The notes beneath the pieces were generated by a model. The model made no database searches, was not told where the DNA came from, and was given only the letters and a program-made list of their open reading frames with translations. The translations under genes and the position numbers were made by a program. Below, in pieces: positions 50,366-60,772 of a DNA stretch of 64,000 nt. The DNA comes from an uncultured Fibrobacter sp. (GTDB taxonomy: Bacteria; Fibrobacterota; Fibrobacteria; Fibrobacterales; Fibrobacteraceae): assembly GCA_946414075.1 (NCBI GenBank), contig CAMKNA010000006.1, forward strand, positions 1-64,000, written 5' to 3'. How positions within the stretch are numbered: the stretch's first letter is position 1; each line of letters begins with the position of its first letter.

Positions 50366-51703
50366 ATGTCTTGGTTGATGGAAAAGATATACGCCCTGTT
50401 CAGGATGAACATCCTGATCTTCTTGCTCCTGGCCGCTACGGTCATTGCTTTGACGGCTCACCAGAAAGGGCTGAATGACATACAATTCCTGAACTTGTCG
50501 GATTACCCCTATATCATCGCTCAGACGGATTCGACGGATGGAGGCAATTCTGCCATCAAGCTGATGCGTACGGATTCCTCGGTGGTGGTGGATTATGAAT
50601 TGCGGGAGGGGTATCCTTACCCCTATGCTGGTATCAAGATTTTGTTGGGCGATGGCAAGACCAAGGGCTGGGATCTTTCCCATTACGATAGCGTTTTCGT
50701 GTGGGTAAAACCCCGTGGTGAAGGAACGGTCCGCCTGTACCTTCGCGCCTACGACGCCTCTTTCTACCGTGAAGGGGATGAAACATCCCTGAAGTTCAAC
50801 GAGGTGGAATTCTTCCCTCTGGAGGAGACCTACCCGGCGGTGTTTGTACCCCAGGAATTCCGCGTGGCTAGCTGGTGGGTGGCCCAGAACGAAATCAATG
50901 TCCACAAGGCCCGTGTCGACCTGTCCAATGTGCCCCTGATCGAAATCCAGACGGGAACCAACGCTCCCCTGGGCTATGGCACCATGGAAATCCGGGGCCT
51001 GTGCTTCAAGGGGAAGAAGATTGCGAAGCTGGATTTGGTGACCATCATTGTCGCCATCTGGTTTGTGACCTTCTTGATCATCCTGATTATCCGCTTCTTT
51101 GATTACAGCCGTGAACGCGCTGCCAACAAGAAGAAGCGCGAAGAGTTGGAAAAGAACCTGCGGGCTCTGGAAATTGAGAAGAGCGAATACGAGAAGTCCA
51201 GTAAGGAAGACCCGCTTACCGGTTGCCTGAATCGTGCGGGCTTTAGCAGCGTGCTCATGCGGGAGCAGGAAAACCTGGTGAAGAACGGAAGTCCTGTTTC
51301 CTTCGTGATTCTGGATATCGACCACTTCAAGGATGTGAACGATACCTGGGGGCACAATGTTGGTGACGAAGTGCTGGTGAATCTTACCAAACTCATTCAG
51401 GGTAAGATCCGTAATACCGATGCCCTGGTCCGCTGGGGTGGCGAAGAATTCGTAATTCTGTGCGGCGACACGCCTATCCAGAATGCCCAGTTCTTGGCTG
51501 AAAAACTCCGCCATGCCATCGAGTCGACCCAGCTTATCAAACAGCAGGTGGTTACCTGCTCCTTCGGTATCGCCGAAATGGTTGCTGGCGAAGATCCAAA
51601 GCGCCTGTTCGACCGTGCGGACAAGGCCTTGTATGCCTCTAAGCAGGGTGGCCGTAACCGCGTTACCAGCGCCACGTTCAAGAAGTCCGAGTCCAAGAAC
51701 TAG
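50366..51703 (+). CDS. membrane diguanylate cyclase (GGDEF)
   Basis: A 445-aa protein: N-terminal membrane helix (MNILIFLLLAATVIALTA), an extracytoplasmic beta-rich domain (~residues 35-225) resembling a carbohydrate-binding or CIA30-like fold ('SDYPYIIAQTDSTDGGNSAI', 'WDLSHYDSVFVWVKP'), a second helix (VTIIVAIWFVTFLIILII), a coiled coil and a GGDEF domain with the active-site 'RWGGEEFVIL'. It should make cyclic-di-GMP in response to an outside signal. The RxxD inhibitory site is not obvious. A TTTGTATTAT box lies near 50326. The start could also be ATG 50381. Confidence 0.88.
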   Translation: MSWLMEKIYALFRMNILIFLLLAATVIALTAHQKGLNDIQFLNLSDYPYIIAQTDSTDGGNSAIKLMRTDSSVVVDYELREGYPYPYAGIKILLGDGKTKGWDLSHYDSVFVWVKPRGEGTVRLYLRAYDASFYREGDETSLKFNEVEFFPLEETYPAVFVPQEFRVASWWVAQNEINVHKARVDLSNVPLIEIQTGTNAPLGYGTMEIRGLCFKGKKIAKLDLVTIIVAIWFVTFLIILIIRFFDYSRERAANKKKREELEKNLRALEIEKSEYEKSSKEDPLTGCLNRAGFSSVLMREQENLVKNGSPVSFVILDIDHFKDVNDTWGHNVGDEVLVNLTKLIQGKIRNTDALVRWGGEEFVILCGDTPIQNAQFLAEKLRHAIESTQLIKQQVVTCSFGIAEMVAGEDPKRLFDRADKALYASKQGGRNRVTSATFKKSESKN

Positions 51704-51723
51704 GACTCAACAACCTGCCATAG

Positions 51724-54090
51724 CTAGAACAGGAATCCGCCGAAGCGGACAATCACTCCCGCAAACACCACGCTCACCATGGTCATGAGCTTTATTAGGA
51801 TATTCAGGGAAGGCCCTGCGGTGTCCTTGAACGGGTCGCCTACGGTATCGCCGACGACGGCGGCCTTGTGTGTATCGGAGCCCTTGCCACCGTAGTTCCC
51901 TTTTTCCACGAACTTCTTCGCGTTGTCCCAGGCACCGCCTGCGTTGTTCAGCATGGTGGCGAGGGCGAACCCGCACGCAAGGCCGCCTACTAGCAGGCCG
52001 AACACGCCAGCCACTCCCATGAACAGTCCCACCAGCACGGGGACAACAACCGCCAGGAGCGATGGGATGACCATCTCGTGCTGGGCGCCTACGGTGGAAA
52101 TTTCCACGCAGCGGGCGTAGTCGGGCTGGGCGGTTCCTTCCATGATTCCCGCGATCTCCCGGAACTGGCGACGGACCTCTTCTACCATGGCGCTGGCGGC
52201 ACGGCCCACCGCCTTAATGGTTAAGGCGCAGAATACGAATGCCATCATGGCGCCGATGAAGATGCCCCCTAGCAGGAGCGGGTTCATCAGGTTCAGGTTG
52301 TAGATGTTCATAAAGTCCACATAGTCCGCCTTGCTGGCCACAAGCCCGATAAGCTCGCCGCTGGCAGAGACGGCACGGTTCCCGCCGTCGAGAATTTTTG
52401 CACCGTCGACACCCGCGACGGCGTTCACCAGGTCTTGGCTGTGGTTTGCGAAAGTGACGGAGCCTACATTCCAGAGTCCCTTGGCAGATGAGGCCAGGTG
52501 CCCAATCCATATCTTGATTTCTTCGACATAGGATGCCAGCAGTGCCATGGCGGTAAGGGCCGCCGAGCCGATGGCGAATCCCTTTCCTGTAGCCGCAGTG
52601 GTGTTTCCCAGCATGTCCAGCTCGTCGGTACGGGCACGCACGCTGGCGTCCAGCCCCGCCATTTCGGCGTTGCCACCTGCGTTGTCGGCGATAGGCCCAA
52701 AGGCATCCGTTGCAAGGGTGATGCCCAAAGTGCTGAGCATGCCCACGGCCGCAAAGCCCACGCCGTAAAGGCCCATGGCCATGTTCTCGAAACCGCCGGC
52801 ACACCCAAATGCCGCGATGATGCCTATCACGATGGTCACCACGGGGAGCCCGGTAGAGAACATGCCCACCGAAATGCCGTCGATGATGGTGGTGGCCGGT
52901 CCAAGCTTTGCCTGGCCCGCAATGCCCTTGGTAGGCTTGTAGGCGTCGGAGGTGTAGTATTCCGTGAACTGCCCGATAAGCACGCCTGCCGCAAGCCCAG
53001 AAAGTACGGCGCCAAAGATACCCAGCTCGATAAAGCCAAGCTTTACCATGACGAGCAGGGCAATGAGAATCATGATAGAAGAACCCAGGGTTCCCGTAAG
53101 CAGGGAATGCAGCAGGTTCTTGGTAGTGGCATCTTCTTTAGTGCGAACCATGAAGATGCCGATAACCGAAAGTACAATGCCGATGGCTGCCACCACCATG
53201 GGGGCGAGCACATAGTTGAGCCCTCCGGGGAGGGCCGCCCCCAAGGCCGCCGTCGCCAATATGGAACCGCAGTAAGATTCGTAGAGATCGGCTCCCATAC
53301 CCGCCACGTCGCCCACATTGTCGCCTACATTGTCGGCGATGGTGGCCGGGTTCCTGGGGTCGTCTTCGGGAATGCCCGCTTCCACTTTGCCCACGAGGTC
53401 GGCACCCACATCGGCCGCCTTAGTGTATATCCCGCCGCCCACACGGGCAAATAGGGCCTGCAGGGAGGCTCCCATCCCGAATGTCAGCATGGTTGTAGTG
53501 ATTTCCACAGTCTTGCCGTGGAGCCACACGTCATTTTGCAAGAGCGATTCGCTCCATCCGCCTAATGCTAGTTTGTTTGCAATGCTAGCCCCAAACCCGA
53601 AGACATTGTGGTCGTAGATGTAGTTCAGAAGAATGAACCAGGCGGAAATATCTAGCAGGCCAAAGCCCACCACCACAAGGCCCATGACGGCCCCACTACG
53701 AAATGCGATGACAAGCCCCCGGTTCAGGCTGCTCATGGCGCCCTGCGCCGTTCTGGAGCTGGCGTAGGTCGCCGTCTTCATTCCCAGGAATCCGCACAGG
53801 CCGCTAAAGAAACCGCCGGTAAGGAATGCCACTGGTACAAAGGGGTTCTGGATGCCCATGAAGGCGAGCACCACAAACACGGCGAACAGCACTGCAAAAA
53901 CGATGGAGACGGTTTTGTATTGGCGTCTCAGGTAGGCAAAGGCCCCCACTCGCACAAAGTGGGCGATGGCCTTCATTTTATGGTTGCCGTCAGGGGCCTT
54001 TTTCATGGCCCTGTAGAACAGGTAGGCCGTAACGAGAGCGAAAAGGGCGGCAACGGGAACAAGGAACCAAAAACTGGGAATCGTAGTCAT
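51724..54090 (-). CDS. hppA: membrane-bound pyrophosphatase (ion pump)
   Basis: A 788-aa polytopic protein that couples pyrophosphate hydrolysis to H+ or Na+ transport. The substrate site shows '[20 protein letters not shown]' and '[20 protein letters not shown]', and late motifs '[20 protein letters not shown]'. The stretch '[18 protein letters not shown]' carries alanine at the position that separates K+-dependent enzymes (Ala) from K+-independent ones (Lys), so it is probably K+-dependent and possibly a sodium pump. GGAGG lies 5 nt before the ATG. Confidence 0.95.
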   Translation of the reverse strand: MTTIPSFWFLVPVAALFALVTAYLFYRAMKKAPDGNHKMKAIAHFVRVGAFAYLRRQYKTVSIVFAVLFAVFVVLAFMGIQNPFVPVAFLTGGFFSGLCGFLGMKTATYASSRTAQGAMSSLNRGLVIAFRSGAVMGLVVVGFGLLDISAWFILLNYIYDHNVFGFGASIANKLALGGWSESLLQNDVWLHGKTVEITTTMLTFGMGASLQALFARVGGGIYTKAADVGADLVGKVEAGIPEDDPRNPATIADNVGDNVGDVAGMGADLYESYCGSILATAALGAALPGGLNYVLAPMVVAAIGIVLSVIGIFMVRTKEDATTKNLLHSLLTGTLGSSIMILIALLVMVKLGFIELGIFGAVLSGLAAGVLIGQFTEYYTSDAYKPTKGIAGQAKLGPATTIIDGISVGMFSTGLPVVTIVIGIIAAFGCAGGFENMAMGLYGVGFAAVGMLSTLGITLATDAFGPIADNAGGNAEMAGLDASVRARTDELDMLGNTTAATGKGFAIGSAALTAMALLASYVEEIKIWIGHLASSAKGLWNVGSVTFANHSQDLVNAVAGVDGAKILDGGNRAVSASGELIGLVASKADYVDFMNIYNLNLMNPLLLGGIFIGAMMAFVFCALTIKAVGRAASAMVEEVRRQFREIAGIMEGTAQPDYARCVEISTVGAQHEMVIPSLLAVVVPVLVGLFMGVAGVFGLLVGGLACGFALATMLNNAGGAWDNAKKFVEKGNYGGKGSDTHKAAVVGDTVGDPFKDTAGPSLNILIKLMTMVSVVFAGVIVRFGGFLF

Positions 54091-54210
54091 GGGAACCTCC
54101 TATCGGAAATCTACCTTCAAAAAAAGAAAAAAGCACATGGCGCCCTATTTATTTGCGATGAAATGGGGAAAATAGGGATAAAATGCGGATTTTGCGTCTA
54201 CTGATTTAAG

Positions 54211-54216
54211 TATCTT
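54211..54216 (+). promoter_or_regulatory. TATCTT box 7 nt before the ispA start
   Basis: TATCTT, the same -10 as at metY and mccB, ends 7 nt before the ATG at 54224, suggesting a leaderless transcript for the ispA-dxs-trmH-pyrF run. Confidence 0.45.
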
Positions 54217-54223
54217 TGTGCGT

Positions 54224-55111
54224 ATGCAGTCTATTGAGAAAGAAGCAGCTGTTGCTCAGGACTATTTGTCCAAGATTTCTGTTCAGGCGGAAGCCTTATT
54301 TGACAAGTACCTCCCACCGGTGACGGATCAGCCCTGCCGGTTGCACGAGGCCATGCGTTACTCCATGCTTGCGGGTGGTAAACGCCTGCGGCCCGCCCTT
54401 GTTAGGGCTACTTTTGACATGTTTGGCGGCAAGGGCGATAATGTCGAGCTTGCCATGGTCGCCCTGGAGATGATACATACCTTCTCCCTGATTCACGATG
54501 ACCTGCCCTGTATCGACAACGATGATTTCCGCAGGGGCAAGCCCACTAGCCACAAGCAGTTTGGCGAGGCTACGGCGGTGATGGCTGGCGATGCGCTTTG
54601 CGTCTTGGCTTTCGAACTTATGGGTAAGACGGGTAATGCCCGTGCCATCGAGGTCCTGGCCCACCTGCTTAGCACCTACGGCCTTATTGGTGGCGAGATG
54701 ATCGACATCGAATGCGAAGGCAAGGAAGTGGACCTGGAGACGGTGGACTACATCCATTACCACAAGACGGCGGCCCTTATCGAGGCGGCTCTCCAGGTAG
54801 GCGCCATGCTTGCCGGTGCAAGTGACAAGGATATCCAGGTTATCCGCCAGTACGGTAGGGCTATCGGCCTTGCGTTCCAGATTGTTGACGACATTCTGGA
54901 TATTGTGTCTACTACCGAGGAACTGGGCAAGGATGCCGGTTCCGATATCGAGAAGGGTAAGGCTACCTATCCCTCTGTGATGGGGCTGGACAAGTCCAGG
55001 GAAAAAGCCAAGGAACTTTACGAAGAATCCATCCGCGCATTGGATGGGCTCTCTTGCGATACGAATGTCCTTCGGGCCATGGCCGCATTCATCATTACTC
55101 GGGTTAAATAA
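54224..55111 (+). CDS. ispA: polyprenyl (farnesyl/geranylgeranyl) diphosphate synthase
   Basis: A 295-aa class I prenyltransferase. The first aspartate-rich motif is 'LIHDDLPCIDNDDFRRG' and the second is 'QIVDDILDIV'; 'GGKRLRPALV' is the IPP-binding region. It condenses isopentenyl diphosphate with allylic primers in the cytoplasm. Chain length cannot be fixed by eye. ATG 54224 is preferred over GTG 54218. Its stop overlaps the dxs start (TAATG), so it is translationally coupled to dxs, which makes the precursors. Confidence 0.92.
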   Translation: MQSIEKEAAVAQDYLSKISVQAEALFDKYLPPVTDQPCRLHEAMRYSMLAGGKRLRPALVRATFDMFGGKGDNVELAMVALEMIHTFSLIHDDLPCIDNDDFRRGKPTSHKQFGEATAVMAGDALCVLAFELMGKTGNARAIEVLAHLLSTYGLIGGEMIDIECEGKEVDLETVDYIHYHKTAALIEAALQVGAMLAGASDKDIQVIRQYGRAIGLAFQIVDDILDIVSTTEELGKDAGSDIEKGKATYPSVMGLDKSREKAKELYEESIRALDGLSCDTNVLRAMAAFIITRVK

Positions 55112-56979
55112 TGGAACTGAAGAACATAAAGTCTCCGGAGGACATAAAGCATTGTTCTGTGGAGGAACTTTATAACCTGGCGTCCCAGGTCCGTGAGGCC
55201 ATCATTAGTCAGGTGGCTAAGCATGGTGGGCACTTGGCGTCCAGTCTCGGGGTGGTGGAACTGACCATCGCCCTCCATTACGTGTTTAACGCTCCCGAGG
55301 ACAAGATCGTGTGGGATGTGGGCCACCAGGCCTATGTGCACAAGCTTTTGACGGGCCGCTACGACCGGTTCGACACGCTCCGCCAGCAGGGCGGCATTTC
55401 GGGATTCTTGAAGCGCTGCGAAAGCGAGTACGACTGCTTTGGGGCGGGGCACGCTACCACCTCTATTTCTGCGGCTCTCGGCTTTGCCGTGGCCCGTAAT
55501 CATTTCAACCGCAAGAACAATGTGGTGGCAGTCATCGGTGACGGCTCCATGACCGGCGGTATGGCTTACGAAGCATTGAACAATGCTGGCATATCGAAGC
55601 AGAACATGACCATCATCTTGAACGACAACAAGATGAGCATCGCCCCTAATGTAGGGGGGTTCAGCAAGTACCTGAACAGGGTCATTTCGGATCCGGTCTA
55701 CAACAAGATGCGTTCTGACCTGGACCGCCTGATGACAAGGCTCCCGGGTGTGCTGGGAAGCCGGTTCCGCGACCTGTTCTTGCAGGTGGAGAATGCGGCG
55801 AAGAACGCCGTGAAGCCTGGCGCCTTCTTTGAAGACTTGGGTGTTCGCTATTTCGGGCCTATCGACGGCCACGACATCAACGAACTCATCATGATTTTGG
55901 AAAGGGTCAAGTCCCAGCCGGGCCCCTGCCTGGTGCATGTCTTGACCGAGAAGGGCCGTGGACTGAACGCTGCCGAGAAGAACCCGACCAAGTTTCACGG
56001 AACAGGACCTTTCGATCCCGAAAGTGGCTTGCCCCTTTCGCCGGGCAGCCCGAACCCTTCCCTTACCAGCGTGTTCGGACACACCTTGCTGGAGCTTGCC
56101 AAGAAGGACGATCGCATTATCGGCATTACGGCCGCCATGCCTACGGGTTGTGGGCTGGATATTGTGGCCAAGGAACTGCCCGACCGGGTAATCGATGTGG
56201 GCATTGCCGAAGAGCACGCGGTGACCTTTGCCGCGGGCCTTGCCTGCGATGGGGTGGTGCCTGTGGTGGCCATCTACTCCAGCTTTATGCAGCGAGCCTA
56301 CGACCAGATTATGCACGATGTGGCCCTGCAGAAACTGCATGTGGTGTTCGTGCTTGACCGTGCTGGCCTTGTGGGTGCCGACGGCCCCACCCATCATGGG
56401 ACTTTTGACCTGTCGTTCCTGCGGACTGTGCCCGGCATGACCATCCTTGCGCCTTCCAATGAGAACGAGCTTCGGGATATGCTGAAGGCCGCCATCGGCA
56501 TGGAAGGCCCTGTGGCCATTCGCTACCCACGCGGCACGGCTCTTGCCGAAAAGCTTTTGGAACTGCCTGCGACTGTGGATGTGAAACTTCCGAAGGTTTT
56601 GGAACAAGGTAAGGGGATCCTGCTTTTGGGTGCTGGCTTCATGACCAACGAGCTCAAGAAGACTGCCGAAGTGCTGCGGGCAGCGGGACATACCCCCACT
56701 CTCGTGGACGCCCGCCTGGTGAAGCCCCTGGATCCCGAGTGCTATAGAGATTTGTTCGAGAAGCACGATATCATCGTCACTCTTGAAGACAACACTGTGG
56801 TGGGCGGTTACGGCTCTGCCGTGATGGAGCTTGCCGCAGATCTTGGATATTCAGGCAAGAAATTCTTCCGGTTCGGAATCCCGGATAATTTTGTGGAGCA
56901 AGGTGAAATCAAGAACCTTTACAAACTCTTGAAGATCGATGGCGAGTCTGTCGCCAAACAACTGATGGAAAAACTATGA
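55111..56979 (+). CDS. dxs: 1-deoxy-D-xylulose-5-phosphate synthase
   Basis: A 622-aa thiamine-diphosphate enzyme making DXP from pyruvate and glyceraldehyde-3-phosphate, the first step of the MEP isoprenoid pathway. The early histidine is in 'KHGGHLASSLGVVEL', the ThDP/Mg motif is 'VIGDGSMTGGMAYEALNNAG', the activating glutamate is in 'VGIAEEHAVTFAAG' and 'DRAGLVGADGPTHHG' is typical. It overlaps ispA upstream and the SpoU methyltransferase downstream (ATGA). Confidence 0.97.
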   Translation: MELKNIKSPEDIKHCSVEELYNLASQVREAIISQVAKHGGHLASSLGVVELTIALHYVFNAPEDKIVWDVGHQAYVHKLLTGRYDRFDTLRQQGGISGFLKRCESEYDCFGAGHATTSISAALGFAVARNHFNRKNNVVAVIGDGSMTGGMAYEALNNAGISKQNMTIILNDNKMSIAPNVGGFSKYLNRVISDPVYNKMRSDLDRLMTRLPGVLGSRFRDLFLQVENAAKNAVKPGAFFEDLGVRYFGPIDGHDINELIMILERVKSQPGPCLVHVLTEKGRGLNAAEKNPTKFHGTGPFDPESGLPLSPGSPNPSLTSVFGHTLLELAKKDDRIIGITAAMPTGCGLDIVAKELPDRVIDVGIAEEHAVTFAAGLACDGVVPVVAIYSSFMQRAYDQIMHDVALQKLHVVFVLDRAGLVGADGPTHHGTFDLSFLRTVPGMTILAPSNENELRDMLKAAIGMEGPVAIRYPRGTALAEKLLELPATVDVKLPKVLEQGKGILLLGAGFMTNELKKTAEVLRAAGHTPTLVDARLVKPLDPECYRDLFEKHDIIVTLEDNTVVGGYGSAVMELAADLGYSGKKFFRFGIPDNFVEQGEIKNLYKLLKIDGESVAKQLMEKL

Positions 56980-58223
56980 GCGAAGAAAACAAGACCCCGC
57001 GTACCATAAGGAAGACTTTGGACCGCAAGTTTGGCGTCAGCGAAAGTCGTGAAGAACGCCGTCCCCGCCGCGATGACAAGACCGGCGATGATAGGGAATT
57101 TGGCCGTGGCCCTCGTGGGGATCGCCCCCGTGGACTTCGCGAAGACGGGAGCAGGCGCGAAGGCCGCCCTGGCGAGCGGGGTTTTGACCGTGAACGCCGC
57201 CCCTTTGATCGCGAACGCCGTCCCCGTCGCTTTGACGACAAGCCTTTTGGACGTTCCGAACGCTTTGGTCGGTCCGACCGGCGTCATGATGGCGACCGTC
57301 CTTTCCGCGGGTTCGACAAGGTCAATAAGCCCATTTACCGTCAACGCCCGGAGCAGAAGTCCGAAATCAATGGCGACGAGACTTTGGATGAATCCGTATT
57401 GGAAGCCCGTGTGGCGGCTTCCGAAGCTCCCGAAGCTACGGCTTCCAATCCTCCCTGGTTCAAGAAGCTTTTGGCTCTCACCACGGAAAAGGGTCGTGAG
57501 CGCGAAGGTCGTTTCTTGGGCGAGGGCGTCCATGTAGTGAACGAACTGGTGACCAACCACCGCGAGCTGGTCATTGCTGTTTACGCCGTAGAAGGCTTTG
57601 AGGACAAGTCTTTGATGGACACCATCAACGAGGCGGGAATCACAGTCCATGAGATGTCTGCAGAAATGATGAAGCAGATTAGCTCTACGGTGACGCCCCA
57701 GGGCATTATAGCCCACTGCCGCATTGCCAATACCAAGCCTAATTACGAGTCCAGCCGCAGCGTGCTTACGCTGGTGGATGCCGTGCAGGATCCAGGTAAC
57801 TTGGGCACGCTGTTCCGTACCAGCCTTGGCTTTGGCTCCAATGGCATGATTCTCGGTCGTGGTACCGTCAGCCCCTTCAATCCGAAGGTGGTACGAGGCT
57901 CTTCGGGAACATTCCTGCGTGTTCCCTTTGAGTTTGATGTGGATCTGGTCGACCAGATTAACTTCTTGCGTAGCAAGGGCTACACGATTATTGCGACGGA
58001 CTTGCATGCCAAGCAGTCTCTGCGCCAGATTCCAGAACGCAAGCTCCGCAAGATGGCGTTCCTGGTGGGCAACGAGGGCGCTGGTACCAACCCCTACTTC
58101 ATTGAACTTGCCGACGAGACGGTGAAGATTCCCATGAGCAGCGAACTGGAGTCCCTGAATGTGGCGGTGGCACACGGCATTCTCAGCTACGAAGCGGCTC
58201 AGATTCAAGAGGATTTGAAGTAA
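56976..58223 (+). CDS. SPOUT (TrmH/RlmB-type) RNA methyltransferase with long Arg-rich N-terminus
   Basis: A 415-aa protein. The first ~135 residues are highly charged and low-complexity (RGDRPRGLREDGSRREGRP), probably disordered and RNA-binding. The rest has a substrate-binding domain and a SpoU domain with 'VQDPGNLGTLFRTSLGFG', 'LVGNEGAGTNPYF' and 'ELESLNVAVAHGILSYE', the three SPOUT motifs. It methylates a ribose 2'-OH in rRNA or tRNA. Coupled to dxs (ATGA) and pyrF (TAATG). Confidence 0.9.
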   Translation: MSEENKTPRTIRKTLDRKFGVSESREERRPRRDDKTGDDREFGRGPRGDRPRGLREDGSRREGRPGERGFDRERRPFDRERRPRRFDDKPFGRSERFGRSDRRHDGDRPFRGFDKVNKPIYRQRPEQKSEINGDETLDESVLEARVAASEAPEATASNPPWFKKLLALTTEKGREREGRFLGEGVHVVNELVTNHRELVIAVYAVEGFEDKSLMDTINEAGITVHEMSAEMMKQISSTVTPQGIIAHCRIANTKPNYESSRSVLTLVDAVQDPGNLGTLFRTSLGFGSNGMILGRGTVSPFNPKVVRGSSGTFLRVPFEFDVDLVDQINFLRSKGYTIIATDLHAKQSLRQIPERKLRKMAFLVGNEGAGTNPYFIELADETVKIPMSSELESLNVAVAHGILSYEAAQIQEDLK

Positions 58224-59119
58224 TGAACTTTCATGAGCTTCTAGAACAGCGTATCGCCAAGTGTGGTAATCCGGTCTGTCTGGGCATGGATCCAGTTTTA
58301 AAGCTTATCGATCCCTGCTGCCCTGATGGCTCTGCCGAAGACAAGATCAAGCGTTTCTATTCTGAGATTCTGGAATGCGCCATTAAGCGTAATGTGACGC
58401 CTGCGGTGGTCAAGCCCAATAGTGCCTACTATGAATGCGTGAGCGTGCAGGCCATGCTTGTGTTGCAGCAGTTGATTGCCGATTACAGGAGCGCTGGCAT
58501 CCCGGTGATTCTCGATGCCAAGCGTGGCGACATCGGCAAGTCCAGCGCGGCTTACGCTACCGCCGCCTATGATGTGTACAAGGCTGATGCTGTGACGGTT
58601 TCTCCCTGGATGGGCTCTGATTCGGTTGGCCCCTTCATCCGTGAGAATTCCGAAGGAAACGGCGCCTATGTGTTGCTCCGTACAAGCAACAAGGGTGCCC
58701 ACGATTTTCAGGACATGAGCGTTGTCCGCAGTGATGACCCTCGCGACAAGGCGGAGGCATTCTATTCCGTTGCCGATAAGATTATGGAATGGGATGGAAA
58801 CCTCGGTTACCTGGGTGCTGTCGTTGGGGCTACCCACCCCGAGGAATTGGAAAAGATTACGGCCTACTGTGCCGCCAACAAGCACGAGATCCCCTTCTTG
58901 ATTCCAGGAGTGTCCATTCCGGGCGTGCCGGGTGGTCAGGGTGGCGATGCCAAGACGGTTCTGACTGCCATTGCAAACGGCGGTGGCAAGCGCAAGTTCC
59001 ATGTGCTCAACAGTTCCAGCGGGTTGAATTTTGCCTACCAGCGTAGCGGCAATCCGGCAAACTTTGCCAGCGACTGCATCGAGGCTCTGGAAAAGCTTGC
59101 GGAGTCCTGCGTCTTATAG
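58223..59119 (+). CDS. pyrF: orotidine-5'-phosphate decarboxylase (long form)
   Basis: A 298-aa enzyme that converts OMP to UMP. The catalytic motif is 'VILDAKRGDIGKSSAAYA', and 'TVSPWMGSDSVGPF' and 'PGVSIPGVPGGQGGD' are typical of the larger (type 2) bacterial group. It overlaps the methyltransferase stop by one nucleotide and is followed 4 nt later by an anchored protein. Confidence 0.95.
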   Translation: MNFHELLEQRIAKCGNPVCLGMDPVLKLIDPCCPDGSAEDKIKRFYSEILECAIKRNVTPAVVKPNSAYYECVSVQAMLVLQQLIADYRSAGIPVILDAKRGDIGKSSAAYATAAYDVYKADAVTVSPWMGSDSVGPFIRENSEGNGAYVLLRTSNKGAHDFQDMSVVRSDDPRDKAEAFYSVADKIMEWDGNLGYLGAVVGATHPEELEKITAYCAANKHEIPFLIPGVSIPGVPGGQGGDAKTVLTAIANGGGKRKFHVLNSSSGLNFAYQRSGNPANFASDCIEALEKLAESCVL

Positions 59120-59123
59120 AGTT

Positions 59124-59987
59124 ATGCGTTACCTGATTTGTCTCATCTTGGCTGTTGCGGTCATTGCATTTGCGTTCCATTACGCGAAACCCTTGCCCAG
59201 TACCAACTTTGATGAGTCGTTCTTGCCCAAGGCCGACTATGTGAAGTATATCGCTGCGGGTAATGACGCGTCGGTGGCGGGATTGTTTTGGATTAAGGGT
59301 CTTACGGAATTAGGTGATAGCTTTCTGTCGGGCAAGGAATATGCCTACCTGAGTCATGTGGCCAACCTCTGTACGGAACTAGATAGCCTATTCTATACGC
59401 CTTATTATTTTGTGAGTGCCGTGACCCCTATGGATACCAGGGACACGACGGATTATGCGGTAATGCGTCGTGCGCTCAGGATTTATCCGGAACAGTGGAG
59501 GCTTGCAGTGGCGCACGCCTTGCGCTTGTCAAAAGGGCCGTTCCCCAACAAGACGGCCGCGGCCAATGTAATGCGGCCTTATTTTGATAGCCCCGACACG
59601 ACGATTCCTTCTCACATCCGCACCATATACAGGACTTTCGAGCTGGATACCATGCAGACGGAGATGGCCGTAGAGATGGTGCTGAACGATGTGATGCAAC
59701 CTCGCTTCAAAAAATTCCGTGCGAGCTTCTATAACAAGACATATCGCGTTCTCGGTTATCGGGGGAGAAAGACTGGTGCGGATTCAACGGTGTTTAATGA
59801 GATATCCAGAACCATCGACTTGTTTGCCGATGGAAAGATTGCACCAGCCCAGGCATACAACCACCTGCTTCAGCTGAAAAAGCCCGAAGAAGTTAAGCCC
59901 GCCTCCGATTCTACGGCGACGACCCTATCCGCCGCAGATTCATCTGCAGTTGCTGACACATCTGCGACGATTTCGGCGCCGAATTAA
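59124..59987 (+). CDS. membrane-anchored hypothetical protein
   Basis: A 287-aa protein with one N-terminal hydrophobic segment (LICLILAVAVIAFAF) and a mostly helical body ('AVMRRALRIYPEQWRLAVAH' recalls a TPR-type helix pair), ending in a Ser/Thr/Ala-rich low-complexity tail (DSTATTLSAADSSAVADTSA). The family is not recognised. The track start at 59031 lies inside pyrF; ATG 59124 begins the signal or anchor. It is the last gene of the isoprenoid/pyrimidine run. Confidence 0.75.
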   Translation: MRYLICLILAVAVIAFAFHYAKPLPSTNFDESFLPKADYVKYIAAGNDASVAGLFWIKGLTELGDSFLSGKEYAYLSHVANLCTELDSLFYTPYYFVSAVTPMDTRDTTDYAVMRRALRIYPEQWRLAVAHALRLSKGPFPNKTAAANVMRPYFDSPDTTIPSHIRTIYRTFELDTMQTEMAVEMVLNDVMQPRFKKFRASFYNKTYRVLGYRGRKTGADSTVFNEISRTIDLFADGKIAPAQAYNHLLQLKKPEEVKPASDSTATTLSAADSSAVADTSATISAPN

Positions 59988-60001
59988 ATCCTTGCTCTGA
60001 A

Positions 60002-60772
60002 TTATTTACCGCAACGCTTCGCGTTATTCGGGAGACCCATCAATTCAAAGGCGTTCCTGCAACGGAGCCTTAGGTCATCTTTTTCTTTCTGCGGAGTGCT
60101 CTTGAGTAGGGAGCGTTCCCAGAGGATGGTGGCCGTCATGTAGGGGTAGTTGCCCTTGATGGATTTTTCTTCTGCTGCTTTATAGAAAGACTCTGCGTCG
60201 GAATTCCCTAGCAGCCTGGAAACATTTGCGGCCGTATAGGCGTAAAAGCCCGCATCGTCGTCACTGTTCTTTGCGGTCATCTTTAGTGCCTGCTTGGCGT
60301 CGTCTTCACGCTTGTTGGCGGCATAGGCGATGGCACAGCTTGAATAGAAAGAAGCCTTCAACGCTTCGTCGCATTTTTTTATGTCGGAATCACCAAGGGA
60401 CCTGCAAATTTTTTCGCCGTCACTGAACTTTTCCCTTGCGTTGGCCAGGGAAATCTTATTGATGTTGAACATCAGCTTTGTATTCTCGTCCATCGCTTCC
60501 TGACGGATGACGCTGAGCAGGGAATCTGCGAAGTCTAGGTCCAGGCTCATGATTCGGATTTTCGCCATGGAGTTGAGAACACGCCCTTCGGCAGCCAAGT
60601 CTGCTTCCTTGCGGCTGGCCAGGAGAGCACGCTCCAGCTGGCCGTAGCCCTTGGCAAACTTTCCTTTGGTAAGGGACTTTTGGGCGCGGAAGGCCAACAC
60701 CGAGGACTCGGAAGCAAGGCTCACTCCCGAGAAAACAAGGATAAGGATCAGGGCGAAGAGTCTATTTACCAT
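60002..60772 (-). CDS. secreted TPR-like hypothetical protein
   Basis: A 256-aa protein with a signal peptide (LFALILILVFSGVSLAS) and helical repeats ('FAKGYGQLERALLASRKEAD', 'AIAYAANKREDDAKQALKM') of TPR type. It starts inside the 3' end of the MCE gene (ATG at 60772 overlaps its TAA at 60766), so the two are coupled, and it may serve the same lipid-transport system. A family name cannot be given. Confidence 0.75.
   Translation of the reverse strand: MVNRLFALILILVFSGVSLASESSVLAFRAQKSLTKGKFAKGYGQLERALLASRKEADLAAEGRVLNSMAKIRIMSLDLDFADSLLSVIRQEAMDENTKLMFNINKISLANAREKFSDGEKICRSLGDSDIKKCDEALKASFYSSCAIAYAANKREDDAKQALKMTAKNSDDDAGFYAYTAANVSRLLGNSDAESFYKAAEEKSIKGNYPYMTATILWERSLLKSTPQKEKDDLRLRCRNAFELMGLPNNAKRCGK

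Noticed and set aside
51724-53454. Plus-strand ORFs over the pyrophosphatase gene
   Set aside because: Shadows of a highly conserved membrane protein.
55018-56766. Minus-strand ORF of 582 aa over dxs
   Set aside because: Antisense shadow of dxs, His/Gln-rich, no recognisable domain.
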